This document shows, piece after piece, positions 9,513-18,536 of a DNA stretch of 64,000 bases. Location: assembly GCF_015477775.1 (NCBI RefSeq), contig NZ_JADLQO010000001.1, positions 248,001-312,000 on the forward strand, written 5' to 3'. Below the pieces are notes generated by a model. The model was not told the origin of the DNA and searched no databases. It saw only the letters and a program-made list of their open reading frames with translations. The translations under genes were made by a program, and so were the position numbers. Position 1 is the stretch's first letter. Each line of letters begins with the position of its first letter. The stretch comes from Nocardia abscessus. GTDB taxonomy: Bacteria; Actinomycetota; Actinomycetes; Mycobacteriales; Mycobacteriaceae.

Positions 9513-10084
9513 GCGCCGAGCAGACCTGGCGGGGCCCGCGGCGCGACACGGTGATCCGGGTCGGCATTCTTTTGTGGCTCACCTTGGTCTGGCTCGCCCT
9601 GTGGGGCGACCTCAGCGTCGCGAACATCCTGGGCGGGCTGGTGGTCGGCGCACTGATCATGGTGGCGCTACCCCTGCCGAGAGTGCCGGTGACCGGTCGG
9701 TTGAATCCGCTTCCGATGGTCGAATTGATCGTGGTGAGCTCGTATTACGCGCTGAAGTCGAGTCTCCAGGTCGCGTGGTTCGCGATCCGCCCCGCCGGAA
9801 CGCCGGTGTCCGGGGTACTGCGGGTGTACTCGGCCACCCGGTCGGATCTGGTGCTGGTGCTGTGGACCGACCTGCTCAACCTGATCCCCGGCACCATGGT
9901 GCTGGAGATCGACCGCGGGCGCTGCGTCGTCTACGTGCACGTCCTCGACGTGGGCAGCGACGCGGCCGTGGCCGAGTTCTACCGGACCACCCGGCGGTTG
10001 GAACGCCTGCTGATCGAAGTGTTCGAACGTCCCACCGGATGGCCGCGCTCCCGGCCGACCACGCCACCGGAGGTGGCATCGTGA
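9509..10084 (+). CDS. mrpE: Mrp antiporter subunit E
   Basis: A 191-residue MnhE-family membrane protein. It has two or three hydrophobic spans near the N-terminus (about 18-65) and a conserved soluble part (ISPGTM-like LNLIPGTMVLEIDRG) that ends in a basic C-terminus with RLERLLIEVFE. MrpE is needed for assembly and activity of the complex, while MrpA and MrpD carry out the transport. Coupled to both neighbours by four-base overlaps. Confidence 0.9.
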   Translation: MSAEQTWRGPRRDTVIRVGILLWLTLVWLALWGDLSVANILGGLVVGALIMVALPLPRVPVTGRLNPLPMVELIVVSSYYALKSSLQVAWFAIRPAGTPVSGVLRVYSATRSDLVLVLWTDLLNLIPGTMVLEIDRGRCVVYVHVLDVGSDAAVAEFYRTTRRLERLLIEVFERPTGWPRSRPTTPPEVAS

Positions 10085-10341
10085 CCGTCGTCGCTGTCCT
10101 CGCCGCCGTCATCCTGGCCGCGGCCGCCCTGCTCACGACCTATCGCGTCGTAGTGGGACCGAGCACCCTGGACCGCGTCGTCGCCGTCGACTCGCTGATG
10201 GCCATCGCCGCCTCCGGACTGGCCGTGTGGGCGGCCTACAGCGCCGACACCACCGTGGTGCCCGCGATCGTCGTGCTGGCGCTGGTGGGCTTCCTCGGCT
10301 CGGCAGCGGTGTCCCGATTCCGAGTGCGGGACGACACATGA
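10081..10341 (+). CDS. mrpF: Mrp antiporter subunit F
   Basis: An 86-residue three-span protein of the MnhF family: an N-terminal span, then VVVGPSTLDRVVAVDSLMAI, which is the family signature, and a last span ending in FLGSAAVSRFRVRDDT. The GTG start is the one that overlaps the mrpE stop (GTGA) and gives the expected family length; the frame is open upstream but has no matching sequence there. It probably contributes to subunit assembly. Confidence 0.9.
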   Translation: MTVVAVLAAVILAAAALLTTYRVVVGPSTLDRVVAVDSLMAIAASGLAVWAAYSADTTVVPAIVVLALVGFLGSAAVSRFRVRDDT

Positions 10342-10673
10342 ACCTCTGGCACGTGCTCGCGGGCGCCCTGATCCTGTTCGGTTCGACGCTCGCGCTGACC
10401 GCCGCGATCGGGATCGTGCGCTTCCCCGACACGCTGACCCGGATGCACGCCGCCACCAAGCCGCAGGTCGTCGGACTGATCCTGGTGCTGGTGGGCGCCG
10501 CGATCCAGCTGCGCGGCCACGGCAACGTCTGGGCGCTGGTACTGGTCGGGCTGTTCACCCTGCTCACCGCCCCCGTGATCGCCCACATCATCGGCCGCAC
10601 GGCCTACCGGGAGCAGCGCCACCGCGACGGGCTGCTGCGCGTCAACGAGATGCGCGACGACGACGTCGATTAG
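10338..10673 (+). CDS. mrpG: Mrp antiporter subunit G
   Basis: A 111-residue MnhG family protein with three membrane spans and the conserved segment IGIVRFPDTLTRMHAATKP, then a second hydrophobic pair. The soluble C-terminus is rich in Arg and Asp. The ATG overlaps the mrpF stop by four bases, so the whole A-G set is one coupled operon. It is the last gene of the operon: only 15 bases separate it from the convergent PAP2 gene, and no hairpin was seen between them. Confidence 0.9.
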   Translation: MNLWHVLAGALILFGSTLALTAAIGIVRFPDTLTRMHAATKPQVVGLILVLVGAAIQLRGHGNVWALVLVGLFTLLTAPVIAHIIGRTAYREQRHRDGLLRVNEMRDDDVD

Positions 10674-10688
10674 CCCGCCCGACCGGCC

Positions 10689-12047
10689 TCAGCTCGTGGC
10701 CGGCTCGACTTCCCGTTCCACCTGGCGCGCCTCTCGCACCGTCGCGAACCACGTCGCGTGGAAGGCCGCCGCCAGTCCGGCCAGCAGCCCGAGCACGACG
10801 GTGCCCGCGAGCACCGGGTACTCGGCCATCGGCACGGCGAGGTACCGGTAGGACAGCAGCAGCGCCGCCAGCACGACCGCACCGGAGGCGACCAGCCGGA
10901 CGCGGAACCATCCCCAGCCGCGCTCCGGCTCGCGCAGCGCCGATTCGACGGTGAGGCACAGCACCGCGCCCGCGACCAGGTCGACGCCGTAGTGGTAACC
11001 GAAACCGAGGGTGGCCGTCAGGGTGGCCAGCAGCCAGAACGCGCCGCCCCAGCGCAGCCAGCGCGGAGCGGGCTCGCCGTCGATGCCGCGGCGGGTGTGC
11101 AGGAATACCGACAACGCCCAGGCCGTGTGCATGGAGGGCATGCAGTTGCGCGGGATCGCCGCGTCGAACGGCAGCGGCATCGGATTCCGATCGATCGGCG
11201 GCACTACGCCCGGCCAGTAGTTGCCCAGTTGCAGCCCGTTGCCGTCGGGTCCGTAGGCGAACATCGGCCCGACGACCGGGAACAGCACATAAACGAGGGG
11301 GCCGATCAGCCCGAGCACGAGAAAGGTCCGCACCAGATAGTGCGACGGCCACCGGCCCGACGACACCACTCGGCGCAGCTGCCACACAGCCACGACGATC
11401 GCCGCCACGGGCAGCTCGATATAGACCCAGTGCAGCACCGCGTAGACCACCGGCCCCAGCGCGTCGACCGCGCGGCCGAGCACCCATGACGGGTCGCCCA
11501 GCGCATGGTCGGCGAGCATCACGTACTCGTCCAGCACCGTGGGCCTGCCGATCACGGTGACGTGCAGCCACACGTCACCGACCTTGGTGGCCAGGACGAG
11601 CAGCGCGCCGAGCGCGACCGCGTGCAGCGCGTCGCGCCGTTCGCGACCGGACCAGCGCAGCCAGGCCACCAGCGCCAGGCCGGTCAGCACGATCACCGGA
11701 CCGTTGCCGACCGCGAACGGCTCCCCCGCCAGCAAGCGGGCGCCCGCCCACACCACGTCGACGGCCACCGCGACGCCGACCGCGACCCATCGCCGCCGGG
11801 CCGAAATGCCCACCAGCGCAAGCACCAGCCCGGCCCAGGGCACGGACATGGATTTGGGTGTACCGACGTAATCCCGCGCCACACTCTCCAGCGGGCCTTC
11901 GAATCCCTGCCCCACGGCGACGACCTGCAGCACGAGCAGCAGGACCGGCACCGCGGCCACCGCCGCGGCGACCCGAACCCGGGTCTGTGGCGCGCGGCGG
12001 CTCGGTGCCGCGCTTCCTACTTTGGAACCCGGGTCTTCGACTAGCAT
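10689..12047 (-). CDS. PAP2-family membrane phosphatase/phosphotransferase
   Basis: About 452 residues with roughly ten membrane spans. Two PAP2 (type 2 phosphatidic acid phosphatase) motifs are visible: MPSMHT (His near 307) and GYHYGVDLVAG (His near 352, Asp near 356), the catalytic pair. The IPRNCMPSMHT context resembles the inositol phosphotransferase (AUR1/IPC synthase-like) branch found in mycobacteria and relatives, so a role in lipid or envelope phosphate transfer is likely; the substrate is unknown. The chosen ATG lies six bases after a TACTAT -10 box, so the mRNA may be leaderless. An in-frame TTG 54 bases upstream is less likely. Confidence 0.82.
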   Translation of the reverse strand: MLVEDPGSKVGSAAPSRRAPQTRVRVAAAVAAVPVLLLVLQVVAVGQGFEGPLESVARDYVGTPKSMSVPWAGLVLALVGISARRRWVAVGVAVAVDVVWAGARLLAGEPFAVGNGPVIVLTGLALVAWLRWSGRERRDALHAVALGALLVLATKVGDVWLHVTVIGRPTVLDEYVMLADHALGDPSWVLGRAVDALGPVVYAVLHWVYIELPVAAIVVAVWQLRRVVSSGRWPSHYLVRTFLVLGLIGPLVYVLFPVVGPMFAYGPDGNGLQLGNYWPGVVPPIDRNPMPLPFDAAIPRNCMPSMHTAWALSVFLHTRRGIDGEPAPRWLRWGGAFWLLATLTATLGFGYHYGVDLVAGAVLCLTVESALREPERGWGWFRVRLVASGAVVLAALLLSYRYLAVPMAEYPVLAGTVVLGLLAGLAAAFHATWFATVREARQVEREVEPATS

Positions 12048-12060
12048 CCGACCATAGTAA
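12048..12060 (-). promoter_or_regulatory. Putative leaderless promoter of the PAP2 gene
   Basis: On the minus strand TACTAT (12059 to 12054) fits the actinobacterial TANNNT -10 box. The ATG follows after six bases, where transcription would be expected to start, leaving no room for a ribosome binding site. No clear -35 box was found. Confidence 0.45.
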
Positions 12061-12123
12061 ACGGGGGGTGAACGCCGTCCCCCTGGCCAGCTGAACGGCA
12101 ACCGACCTATCCGCGGCCGGACG

Positions 12124-13269
12124 TTACTGTTTCAGCTCCTCGACCAGCGCGTCCACCACCGCGACCAAATCGCCCTGCGATGCCGCGGCAACCCGGCGCT
12201 GCCGCTGATAGGAGGCGCCCCGCTTGGGGATCTCGGCCACCAGCGCGAGCTCGTCCGCGCAGTCCAGCCGCGCCGCCGTCGGCTCCAGCCGGTTCAGCAG
12301 ATCGTTCAGGTCGTCGGTGACCAATCGCTCGTTGCTGTCGGCGTCGGTGATGATGATCGCGTCCAGCCCGTAGCGGGCGGCGCGCCACTTGTTCTCCTGC
12401 ACATGCCACGGCGGCAGCGTCGGCAGGTCCTCGCCGTTCTCGACGCGGTGATCGAGGTCGACGATCAGGCAGTGGATGAGCGCGGCCATCGCGGCGAGCT
12501 CGGCGCGGGTGGAGATGCCGTCACAGACCCGCACCTCGATGGTGCCCCACTTCGGCGCCGGGCGGATGTCCCAGTGCATGCCGCCGAGCTGCGTGAAGAC
12601 CCCGGTTTTGAGCTGATCGTGCACGAAATGCTCGAACTGGGTCCAGTTCTCGAACTGGAACGGCAGGCCCGCGGTCGGCAGCTGCTGGAACATCAGCGTC
12701 CGATTGCTGGCGTAGCCGGTGTCGGACCCGGACCACATCGGCGAGGCCGCGGAGAGCGCGAGCAGATGCGGGTACGACAGCAGCAACGAGTTGAGGATCG
12801 GAAAAACCTTGTCGCGGTGGGAGACTCCGACGTGCACGTGCACGCCCCAGATCATCATCTGGCGGCCCCACCACTGGGTGCGCTCGATCAGCTCGTCGTA
12901 GTGCTCCGACCGGGTCAGCTGCTGGGCCGACCACTGCGCGAACGGATGGGTGCCCGCGCAGAACAGGTCGACCCCGAGCGGGTCGGCGGCGCGGCGCACC
13001 GTGTTCATGGTGCCGGTCAGGTCTTCCACCGCCGCGCCCACGGTCTCGTGCACGCCGGTGACGAGTTCCACGGTGTTGCGCAGCAGCTCCTTGGTCACCT
13101 GCGGGGTGCCGTCGTGGGCACGCAGGTCACCGAGCGAATCGAAGACCTCCGCAGCGGTATTCGACAGATCGCGGGTCACCTTGTCGACCAGCGCGATCTC
13201 CCATTCGACCCCGATGGTGGGCCGGGGCGAACCTTCGAAGGGAACGTGCTCGATTCCTGCCCCGGCCAT
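12124..13269 (-). CDS. YbdK-like carboxylate-amine ligase (GCS2 family)
   Basis: A 381-residue ATP-dependent ligase of the glutamate-cysteine ligase family 2. Family features are the N-terminal TIGVEWEIALVD (Glu residues that bind metal-ATP), FCAGTHPFAQWS, RTQWWGRQMMIWGVHVHVGV and EVRVCDGI. Members form gamma-glutamyl amides such as glutamylcysteine with low activity; the true product here is not known. It corresponds to Rv0433 and follows sodC, virR and the DUF3263 gene on the same strand, in the same order as in mycobacteria. Only 11 bases separate it from sodC, suggesting co-transcription. Confidence 0.9.
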   Translation of the reverse strand: MAGAGIEHVPFEGSPRPTIGVEWEIALVDKVTRDLSNTAAEVFDSLGDLRAHDGTPQVTKELLRNTVELVTGVHETVGAAVEDLTGTMNTVRRAADPLGVDLFCAGTHPFAQWSAQQLTRSEHYDELIERTQWWGRQMMIWGVHVHVGVSHRDKVFPILNSLLLSYPHLLALSAASPMWSGSDTGYASNRTLMFQQLPTAGLPFQFENWTQFEHFVHDQLKTGVFTQLGGMHWDIRPAPKWGTIEVRVCDGISTRAELAAMAALIHCLIVDLDHRVENGEDLPTLPPWHVQENKWRAARYGLDAIIITDADSNERLVTDDLNDLLNRLEPTAARLDCADELALVAEIPKRGASYQRQRRVAAASQGDLVAVVDALVEELKQ

Positions 13270-13280
13270 ATGCCACCGCG

Positions 13281-13964
13281 CTACTGGATCACGCCACAGG
13301 CGACACGGCCACCCGCGTCGCCCGTCGCTAGGGTCGATTCGTCGGGGCCCGCGACGCCATCGGCACGGACGTAACGGTTGGGGATGTTGCCGAAATTGTC
13401 GGCGTCGGCGTGGATGATCAGGGCCTTGCCCTTCACGTCGTCCAGCGTGACCGTGTCGGTGGTGGTGACCAGCTTGGCGGCGCCGTCGGAGCGCACCTCC
13501 AGCGAGGTCAGATCACCGCTGGCCGGGTGCGCGTTGGCGCTGCCGACCTGCAGATGACCACCGGCGGACAAGAAGTCGCCCGCCGGGCCGCCGGTCGGCG
13601 CGACCGAGTTCGCCTCGCACTTGCCGATCTGATGCACGTGCAGGCCGTGGAAGCCGGGACGCAGCCCGCGTGCCTCGACGGTGACCTGCAGGTGGCTGCC
13701 GTCCTCGGTGAAGTTCGCGGTGCCGACCGAGGCGCCCGAGGGGTCCTTGAGCTCCACGTTCGCCCCGGACGCGGTGTGCGGCATGCCGTGCTCGGTGCTC
13801 GACTGTCCGGCCGGAGCGGGGGACCCGGTCCACACCGGCGGGGTCGTCCCCTGGACGTCACTCGACTCCTGGCTGTTCGAGCAGGCGGCGAGGCCGAAGA
13901 CCGCGACCGCGAGCACCGGGGTCACAGTCCGCCAGGACGGGCGTCGGGTTGTGGACGGGGCCAT
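13281..13964 (-). CDS. sodC: Secreted Cu/Zn superoxide dismutase lipoprotein
   Basis: A 227-residue protein that converts superoxide to hydrogen peroxide and oxygen outside the membrane. It has a signal peptide with lipobox (LAACS, Cys about 28), a Ser/Thr-rich linker, then the SodC domain: FHGLHVHQIGKCE (copper-binding His pair), AGDFLSAGGH and NAHPASGD (metal His/Asp), ALIIHADADNFGN (metal His) and the C-terminal GGRVACG with the disulfide Cys. It closely resembles mycobacterial SodC (Rv0432). The start has a strong AAAGGAG site. It probably protects against host or environmental oxidative bursts. Confidence 0.95.
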   Translation of the reverse strand: MAPSTTRRPSWRTVTPVLAVAVFGLAACSNSQESSDVQGTTPPVWTGSPAPAGQSSTEHGMPHTASGANVELKDPSGASVGTANFTEDGSHLQVTVEARGLRPGFHGLHVHQIGKCEANSVAPTGGPAGDFLSAGGHLQVGSANAHPASGDLTSLEVRSDGAAKLVTTTDTVTLDDVKGKALIIHADADNFGNIPNRYVRADGVAGPDESTLATGDAGGRVACGVIQ

Positions 13965-13974
13965 CGGGGAACTC

Positions 13975-14003
13975 CTTTACGAGTACCGAGTTTACGAGTA
14001 AAG
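13975..14003 (-). repeat. Direct repeats of TTTACGAGT before sodC
   Basis: Two identical copies of TTTACGAGT lie 15 bases apart (13976 and 13991), and the outer ends form the inverted pair CTTTAC/GTAAAG. The left copy overlaps the sodC ribosome binding site on the opposite strand, so protein binding or mRNA structure here could modulate sodC. No known regulator motif was recognised. Confidence 0.4.
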
Positions 14004-14124
14004 CTGGGTGGACACGTTCGTTACCGGACAAGATGATGCCACGACCGCCGTGTCACGCCCTCGACAGGGCGGCGCGCCCTCATCCGGTCTCGGCCGGTCC
14101 GCGCGTGCGCGGCGGCCACACGGG

Positions 14125-14715
14125 TCAATTACCCGTGACGATCACCGTTACACCCGGCCCGGAGTCCCCGATCCCGCTCGACTTCGGCGCGACCGACGCG
14201 CCCAGCTCGTCGGCGACGGCCTGCGCCGCCTCCTTGTCGCCGGGCGAATTGCCGTAGTACACCGTGGTTTTCGCGATGTTGGCGCCCGGGTAGTTGCCGG
14301 TTTCCGCGATCGTCCAGCCACTCGCCGAGAGCTGGTCGGCCGTCTTGGCGGCGAGACCGGGCACCATGCTGTTGTTGAGCACGCGCACCGGCACCGAACG
14401 GGCCGCGGCGGTGGTGGTGGTCGCCGCGGCGGTGGTGGTCGCCGCGGCGGTGGTGGTCGGCGTCCCGGTCGCCACCGCGGTGGACGAGGACGCGGCCGAG
14501 GTCAGCGCCTTGGGCACGGTGGTGCTCGCCGGGACCTGGGGCGCGGCCGACGCGCTCGAGGTCGGCGTTTCGCTGGTTCCCGAGGCGTCGGTATCGGCAT
14601 CGGAATTCGACAGCGACATCGCGCCGAGGCCCGCGAAGACGATGGCCAACGCGATCAGCACCATCGCCAGGGCACGCAACGGTGGCCCACCGGAGGTGGG
14701 ATTCGGGTAGCTCAC
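14125..14715 (-). CDS. virR: VirR-like envelope protein with LytR_C domain
   Basis: A 196-residue protein with one membrane anchor near the N-terminus (residues about 15-33), a long Thr/Ser/Ala-rich periplasmic linker (35-110) and a C-terminal LytR_C domain (about 110-195: VPVRVLNNSMVPGLAAKTADQL, then TTVYYG). Its domain order and position next to sodC match M. tuberculosis VirR (Rv0431), which affects cell-wall integrity and vesicle release. It starts at a GTG. The linker is encoded by repeated ACC/GCC codons and could vary in length. Function by homology and position; not tested. Confidence 0.85.
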   Translation of the reverse strand: MSYPNPTSGGPPLRALAMVLIALAIVFAGLGAMSLSNSDADTDASGTSETPTSSASAAPQVPASTTVPKALTSAASSSTAVATGTPTTTAAATTTAAATTTTAAARSVPVRVLNNSMVPGLAAKTADQLSASGWTIAETGNYPGANIAKTTVYYGNSPGDKEAAQAVADELGASVAPKSSGIGDSGPGVTVIVTGN

Positions 14716-14763
14716 CCTCGCGAGCCTAGTCGCACCGGGCGGGTCCGGGTCGGCATCGCCGGG

Positions 14764-15117
14764 TCAGACCTGGAATCCCAGTCGCCGTGCCGCCCGCGCC
14801 TTCTGTCTGCTCGCGCGCAGCCTGCGCAGCCGCTTCACCAGCATCGGGTCGGCGGCCAGCGCCTCCGGCCGGTCGACCACCGCGTTCAGCACCTGGTAGT
14901 ACCTGGTCGGCGACATGGCGAACAGCTCGCGGATCGCCTCTTCCTTCGCCCCCGCGTACTTCCACCACTGTCGCTCGAAGGCCAGGATGTCGAGTTCGCG
15001 CCGGCTCAGTGCGTCGCCGTCGGCCTGCTCGGCCGCGGCGTGCTCAGCCGTGCCGTCTTCGCTCGCGGCGAGGCCGTCCTGGATCGCGGAAAGATTCCGT
15101 GCCGCTGCGCCGTCCAT
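14764..15117 (-). CDS. DUF3263 family protein (Rv0430-like)
   Basis: A 117-residue basic protein. The core is SRRELDILAFERQWWKYAGAKEEAIRELFAMSPTRYYQVLN, the DUF3263 signature, which looks like a helix-turn-helix: a GAKEEAIRELF helix followed by MSPTRYYQ. The tail has many Arg residues (LRRLRASRQKARAARR), which suits nucleic-acid binding. The start was set at the ATG that gives family length; the frame stays open upstream without family sequence. It lies 48 bases upstream of virR on the same strand and diverges from def. Its role is unknown; DNA binding is an inference. Confidence 0.85.
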   Translation of the reverse strand: MDGAAARNLSAIQDGLAASEDGTAEHAAAEQADGDALSRRELDILAFERQWWKYAGAKEEAIRELFAMSPTRYYQVLNAVVDRPEALAADPMLVKRLRRLRASRQKARAARRLGFQV

Positions 15118-15299
15118 CTCGCTCCCTCGCCGAGTGACCACCAGACGAAAATGGTGCTTGTACGTCGCGGGATATTCAACCACGCGCACCGGGAATCGCC
15201 CGGTCCACGGCGCGGCGTGTTCGCTACCTGCCGGTAGTTTCGGTGCCCGCCCTGGCACCCGAGGCGGTGTGACGTGGCACCCACGGCAATAATTGGCCC

Positions 15300-15890
15300 A
15301 TGGCAATCCTCCCGATCGTGATAGTCGGCGACCCGGTTCTGCACAACCCGACCGAGCGGGTCACCCAATCGCCGGAGGAATTGGCTCCGCTCATCGCGGA
15401 CATGTACGAAACGCTCGACGCGGCGCACGGCGTCGGACTCGCGGCCAACCAGGTCGGCGTCGGGTTGCGCCTGTTCGTCTACGACTGCCCTGACCTCGGC
15501 CCGGACGGCACCGCGACCCGGCGCCGCGGGGCGGTGATCAATCCGGTGCTGGAGACCTCGGACATTCCGGAGACCATGCCCGACCCGGACGACGACGAGG
15601 AGGGCTGCCTGTCGGTGCCCGGCGAGCAGTTCCCCACCGGCCGCGCCGAATGGGCCAAGGTGACCGGCACCGACGAGCACGGCGAGCCGGTCGAGGTGGA
15701 GGGCAAGGGCTTCTTCGCCCGCATGCTCCAGCACGAGGTCGGGCACCTCGACGGGTTCCTCTACGTAGATGTCCTGATCGGCCGCAACGCACGGGCCGCC
15801 AAGAAGGCGATCAAACGGAACGGCTGGGGCACACCGGGTCTGAGCTGGCTGCCCGGCACCGACCCCGATCCGTTCGGGCATGACGACTGA
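15300..15890 (+). CDS. def: Peptide deformylase
   Basis: A 196-residue metalloenzyme that removes the formyl group from the N-terminal Met of new proteins. The three family motifs are present: [10 protein letters not shown] (about 41-50), EEGCLSVPG (metal Cys 103) and QHEVGHLDG (metal His 145 and 149, catalytic Glu 146). Near-identical in type to mycobacterial Def (Rv0429c). It diverges from the DUF3263 gene with a 182-base promoter region, and its end overlaps the following GNAT gene by 11 bases, so the two are likely co-translated. Confidence 0.96.
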   Translation: MAILPIVIVGDPVLHNPTERVTQSPEELAPLIADMYETLDAAHGVGLAANQVGVGLRLFVYDCPDLGPDGTATRRRGAVINPVLETSDIPETMPDPDDDEEGCLSVPGEQFPTGRAEWAKVTGTDEHGEPVEVEGKGFFARMLQHEVGHLDGFLYVDVLIGRNARAAKKAIKRNGWGTPGLSWLPGTDPDPFGHDD

Positions 15891-16887
15891 CCCCGCCGCC
15901 GGCCTGCCGGATATCCCGCTCGGCCGCCGCGTGGTGCTGCGCTATCAACTGCCCGCGGGTTATCCCCAACCGCTGACCGACGTGATCGGCGAACTGGTGT
16001 CATTGGACCCGCCGACCGTGCGCGGCGCCGACGGCGCGGTCGTCTCGGTCGCGCCGGACCGCGTGATCGCGCTGAAAGCCATCGGCCCCAGGCCGATTCG
16101 CACGAAGGAGATCCGCGCGCTGGAGGCCGCGGCCGCCTACGCCTGGCCCGGCGTCGAGCACACCTGGATCGACGGCTGGCTGGTGCGGGCCGGTCACGGG
16201 TACACCGGTCGCGCGAATTCCGCTGTGCCACTGGGCAGCTCCGGCAGCCCGGCCGTCCTGTCCGCGGAGACGCTGCACCGCATCGGCGAGTGGTACACCG
16301 CGCACGGCCTGCCGCTGCAACTCGCGTTGCCCGATCGGCTGGCCCCGGCGCCGCCCGGCTGGCACAGCTGGCGAGAGACGCTCATGCTCGCGATCGATAT
16401 CGACAATTTCGTTCTGCCCCAAGGCCCTCCGATGGTGCGGATCGCGCCCGCACCGGACGCCGACTGGCTGGAGATGCACCGCTACGACGGCGAAGATTCG
16501 GCCGCGCAGGCGATTTCCGCCCCCGCGCCGCTTCCCGAGGTGCTGACGGCGGTGCTCGACGGCGAACTCGGCTTCGCCTCGCTCGGCCTACCGCGTCCCA
16601 TCGCGATCGGCCGCGGCGCGCTCACCACCGCACCGGACGGCCGCCGCTGGGTCGGGCTCACCTGCGTGGCCGTCGCCGCCGCGCACCGCAGGCACGGGCT
16701 CGGCTCGCTGGTCTGCGCCGAACTGGTGCGCTGGGGCCGCGACCGCGGTGCGACGCACGCCTATCTCCAGGTGGAGGCCACCAACGAGCCGGCCCGCGCG
16801 ATGTACCGGGACCTGGGTTTCGTCGAACACCACGCCTACCGCTACGCCGCGCCGGAACCCCTCGCCGGGCCCGGCGGCCTGCGGTAG
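15880..16887 (+). CDS. GNAT family N-acetyltransferase (Rv0428c-like)
   Basis: A 335-residue protein whose C-terminal half carries a GNAT fold: [31 protein letters not shown] (acetyl-CoA pyrophosphate loop, R-R-H-G-L-G) followed by [21 protein letters not shown]. The N-terminal 120 residues include a small beta-rich segment ([24 protein letters not shown]). The acceptor substrate is unknown. It overlaps def and precedes xthA by 34 bases on the same strand, the same order as Rv0429c-Rv0428c-Rv0427c in mycobacteria. Confidence 0.88.
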   Translation: MTTDPAAGLPDIPLGRRVVLRYQLPAGYPQPLTDVIGELVSLDPPTVRGADGAVVSVAPDRVIALKAIGPRPIRTKEIRALEAAAAYAWPGVEHTWIDGWLVRAGHGYTGRANSAVPLGSSGSPAVLSAETLHRIGEWYTAHGLPLQLALPDRLAPAPPGWHSWRETLMLAIDIDNFVLPQGPPMVRIAPAPDADWLEMHRYDGEDSAAQAISAPAPLPEVLTAVLDGELGFASLGLPRPIAIGRGALTTAPDGRRWVGLTCVAVAAAHRRHGLGSLVCAELVRWGRDRGATHAYLQVEATNEPARAMYRDLGFVEHHAYRYAAPEPLAGPGGLR

Positions 16888-16921
16888 AACAGACCTGTCA
16901 ACAGTCCGAAGGAAGGCCGCA

Positions 16922-17752
16922 GTGCGTCTCGCCACCTGGAACGTCAACTCGATCCGCTCCCGGCTCGACCGTGTCGCGGACTGGCTCGACCGCCAGGACA
17001 TCGACGTGCTCGCCCTCCAGGAGACCAAGTGCCGGGACGACCAGTTCCCGTTCGAGCGTTTCGACGAGCTCGGCTACGAGGTAGCCCACCTGGGGATCAA
17101 CCAGTGGAACGGGGTGGCGATCGCCTCGCGGGTCGGCCTCACCGACGTCGAGTTCGCCTTCCCCGATCAGCCCGGATTCGACAAGGACGCGGGCGAGTCG
17201 CTGATCAGCACGCCGGTCGTCGAGTCCCGCGCGATCGGGGCCACCTGCGGTGGCGTGCGCGTGTGGAGCCTGTACGTGCCCAACGGCCGCACCTTGGGCG
17301 ATCCGCACTACACCTACAAGCTGGAATGGCTTGCCGCGCTGCGGGACAACGGCGCGCGCTGGCTGGCCGAGGACCCGCAGGCCAAGATCGCGCTGGTCGG
17401 CGACTGGAACATCGCGCCGACCGACGACGATGTGTGGTCTGTGGAGTACTTCGCCGACAAGACGCACACTTCGCGGCCGGAGCGCGATGCCTTCCAGGCC
17501 GTCGTCGAGGCCGGGTACGCGGACGTCATGCGTCCGTTCGCACCGGGGCCGGGCGTCTACACCTACTGGGACTACACGCAGCTGCGTTTCCCGCGTAAAG
17601 AGGGGATGCGCATCGATTTCGTTCTCGCCTCCCCCGCCCTGGCCGCCACCGTGACCGACGCGATGGTCGACCGCGAGGCGCGAAAGGGCAAGGGCGCCAG
17701 CGACCACGCCCCGGTGATCGCCGAATTCGCCGACGGATCCGGGCGCCCGTGA
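16922..17752 (+). CDS. xthA: Exodeoxyribonuclease III / AP endonuclease
   Basis: A 276-residue enzyme of the exonuclease III family that cuts at abasic sites and removes 3-prime blocks in base-excision repair. Visible motifs: LATWNVNSIRSR (Asn), ALQETKCRDDQF (catalytic metal Glu), LVGDWNIAPTDDDVW (Asp/Asn) and ASDHAPVIAEF (Asp-His pair). The GTG start gives the usual beginning RLATWNVNSIR; the open frame upstream has no family sequence. A four-base GTGA overlap joins it to the downstream TetR gene. Confidence 0.94.
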   Translation: MRLATWNVNSIRSRLDRVADWLDRQDIDVLALQETKCRDDQFPFERFDELGYEVAHLGINQWNGVAIASRVGLTDVEFAFPDQPGFDKDAGESLISTPVVESRAIGATCGGVRVWSLYVPNGRTLGDPHYTYKLEWLAALRDNGARWLAEDPQAKIALVGDWNIAPTDDDVWSVEYFADKTHTSRPERDAFQAVVEAGYADVMRPFAPGPGVYTYWDYTQLRFPRKEGMRIDFVLASPALAATVTDAMVDREARKGKGASDHAPVIAEFADGSGRP

Positions 17753-18450
17753 CCCGCCCGGCACAACCGCCTTTCCCCCGTCGCAGCAGTGGGAACCGGA
17801 CAGCGAGCGCCAGGCTGGGCGGCCTGAACGGCGATCCGTCGGTGGGACCACGGCAGCGGGCGCAACACCTCGGCCCGGAGCGCCGCCGCCCGCAGGTACT
17901 CGACACCGCGCTCGCCATCGCCGTGGAGCACGGCGTCGCCGCGGTGACCATGGCCGCGATCGCGGAGCGGATGAAAGTGACCAGGCCGGTGGTCTACGCC
18001 TGCTTCTCCGATCGGGTCGAACTGATCGAGGCGCTGATCCAGCGCGAGGAGGGCTACCTGGTCAGCGGGGTGTTCGAGGTGGTGACGCCACGCGACGTGG
18101 ACGCGGACGAGACCGTGTTCGTCGAAGGTTTTCGCGCGCTGCTGACCAAAGCAGCGAGCCGGCCCGAGGCATGGCGGCTGGTCTACGGCAATCCCGACCC
18201 CGCCGTGGCGAATTCGTTCGGTCGTGGTCGCGCGCTCGTCCTCGAGCGCTGCACCAAGCTCCTGCGTCCGACGTTGCGGGCCTGGGGCACCGTGGACGCC
18301 GAGCGCAAGCTGCCCGTGCTGGTGGAGCAGTGGGTTTCCGCCGGGGAGGGGGCCGTGCGCGCGCTGCTCGCGGACCAGGACGGCTGGACACCGGCGGATC
18401 TCGGCGCGTTCGTCGGGGCCTCGGTCTATCGCGCCCTGCGAAACGCCTGA
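17749..18450 (+). CDS. TetR/AcrR family regulator
   Basis: A 233-residue protein. The helix-turn-helix is at about 60-95 (VTMAAIAERMKVTRPVVYACFSDRVELIEALI); the rest is a helical ligand-binding domain. The GTG overlaps the xthA stop. The first 40 residues are Pro/Arg-rich and may not all be translated. It is followed after 86 bases by hmgA on the same strand, so it may regulate the homogentisate genes, although it could equally be co-expressed with xthA. The inducer is unknown. Confidence 0.8.
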   Translation: MTRPAQPPFPRRSSGNRTASARLGGLNGDPSVGPRQRAQHLGPERRRPQVLDTALAIAVEHGVAAVTMAAIAERMKVTRPVVYACFSDRVELIEALIQREEGYLVSGVFEVVTPRDVDADETVFVEGFRALLTKAASRPEAWRLVYGNPDPAVANSFGRGRALVLERCTKLLRPTLRAWGTVDAERKLPVLVEQWVSAGEGAVRALLADQDGWTPADLGAFVGASVYRALRNA

Positions 18451-18536
18451 TCAAGCGGAATTCCCGCTCCGCACGGCCGGGCCGGTCACTACGATGGTGA
18501 TCAACTATCCGACCACCGGCTGGCGGAGGAACGGTC

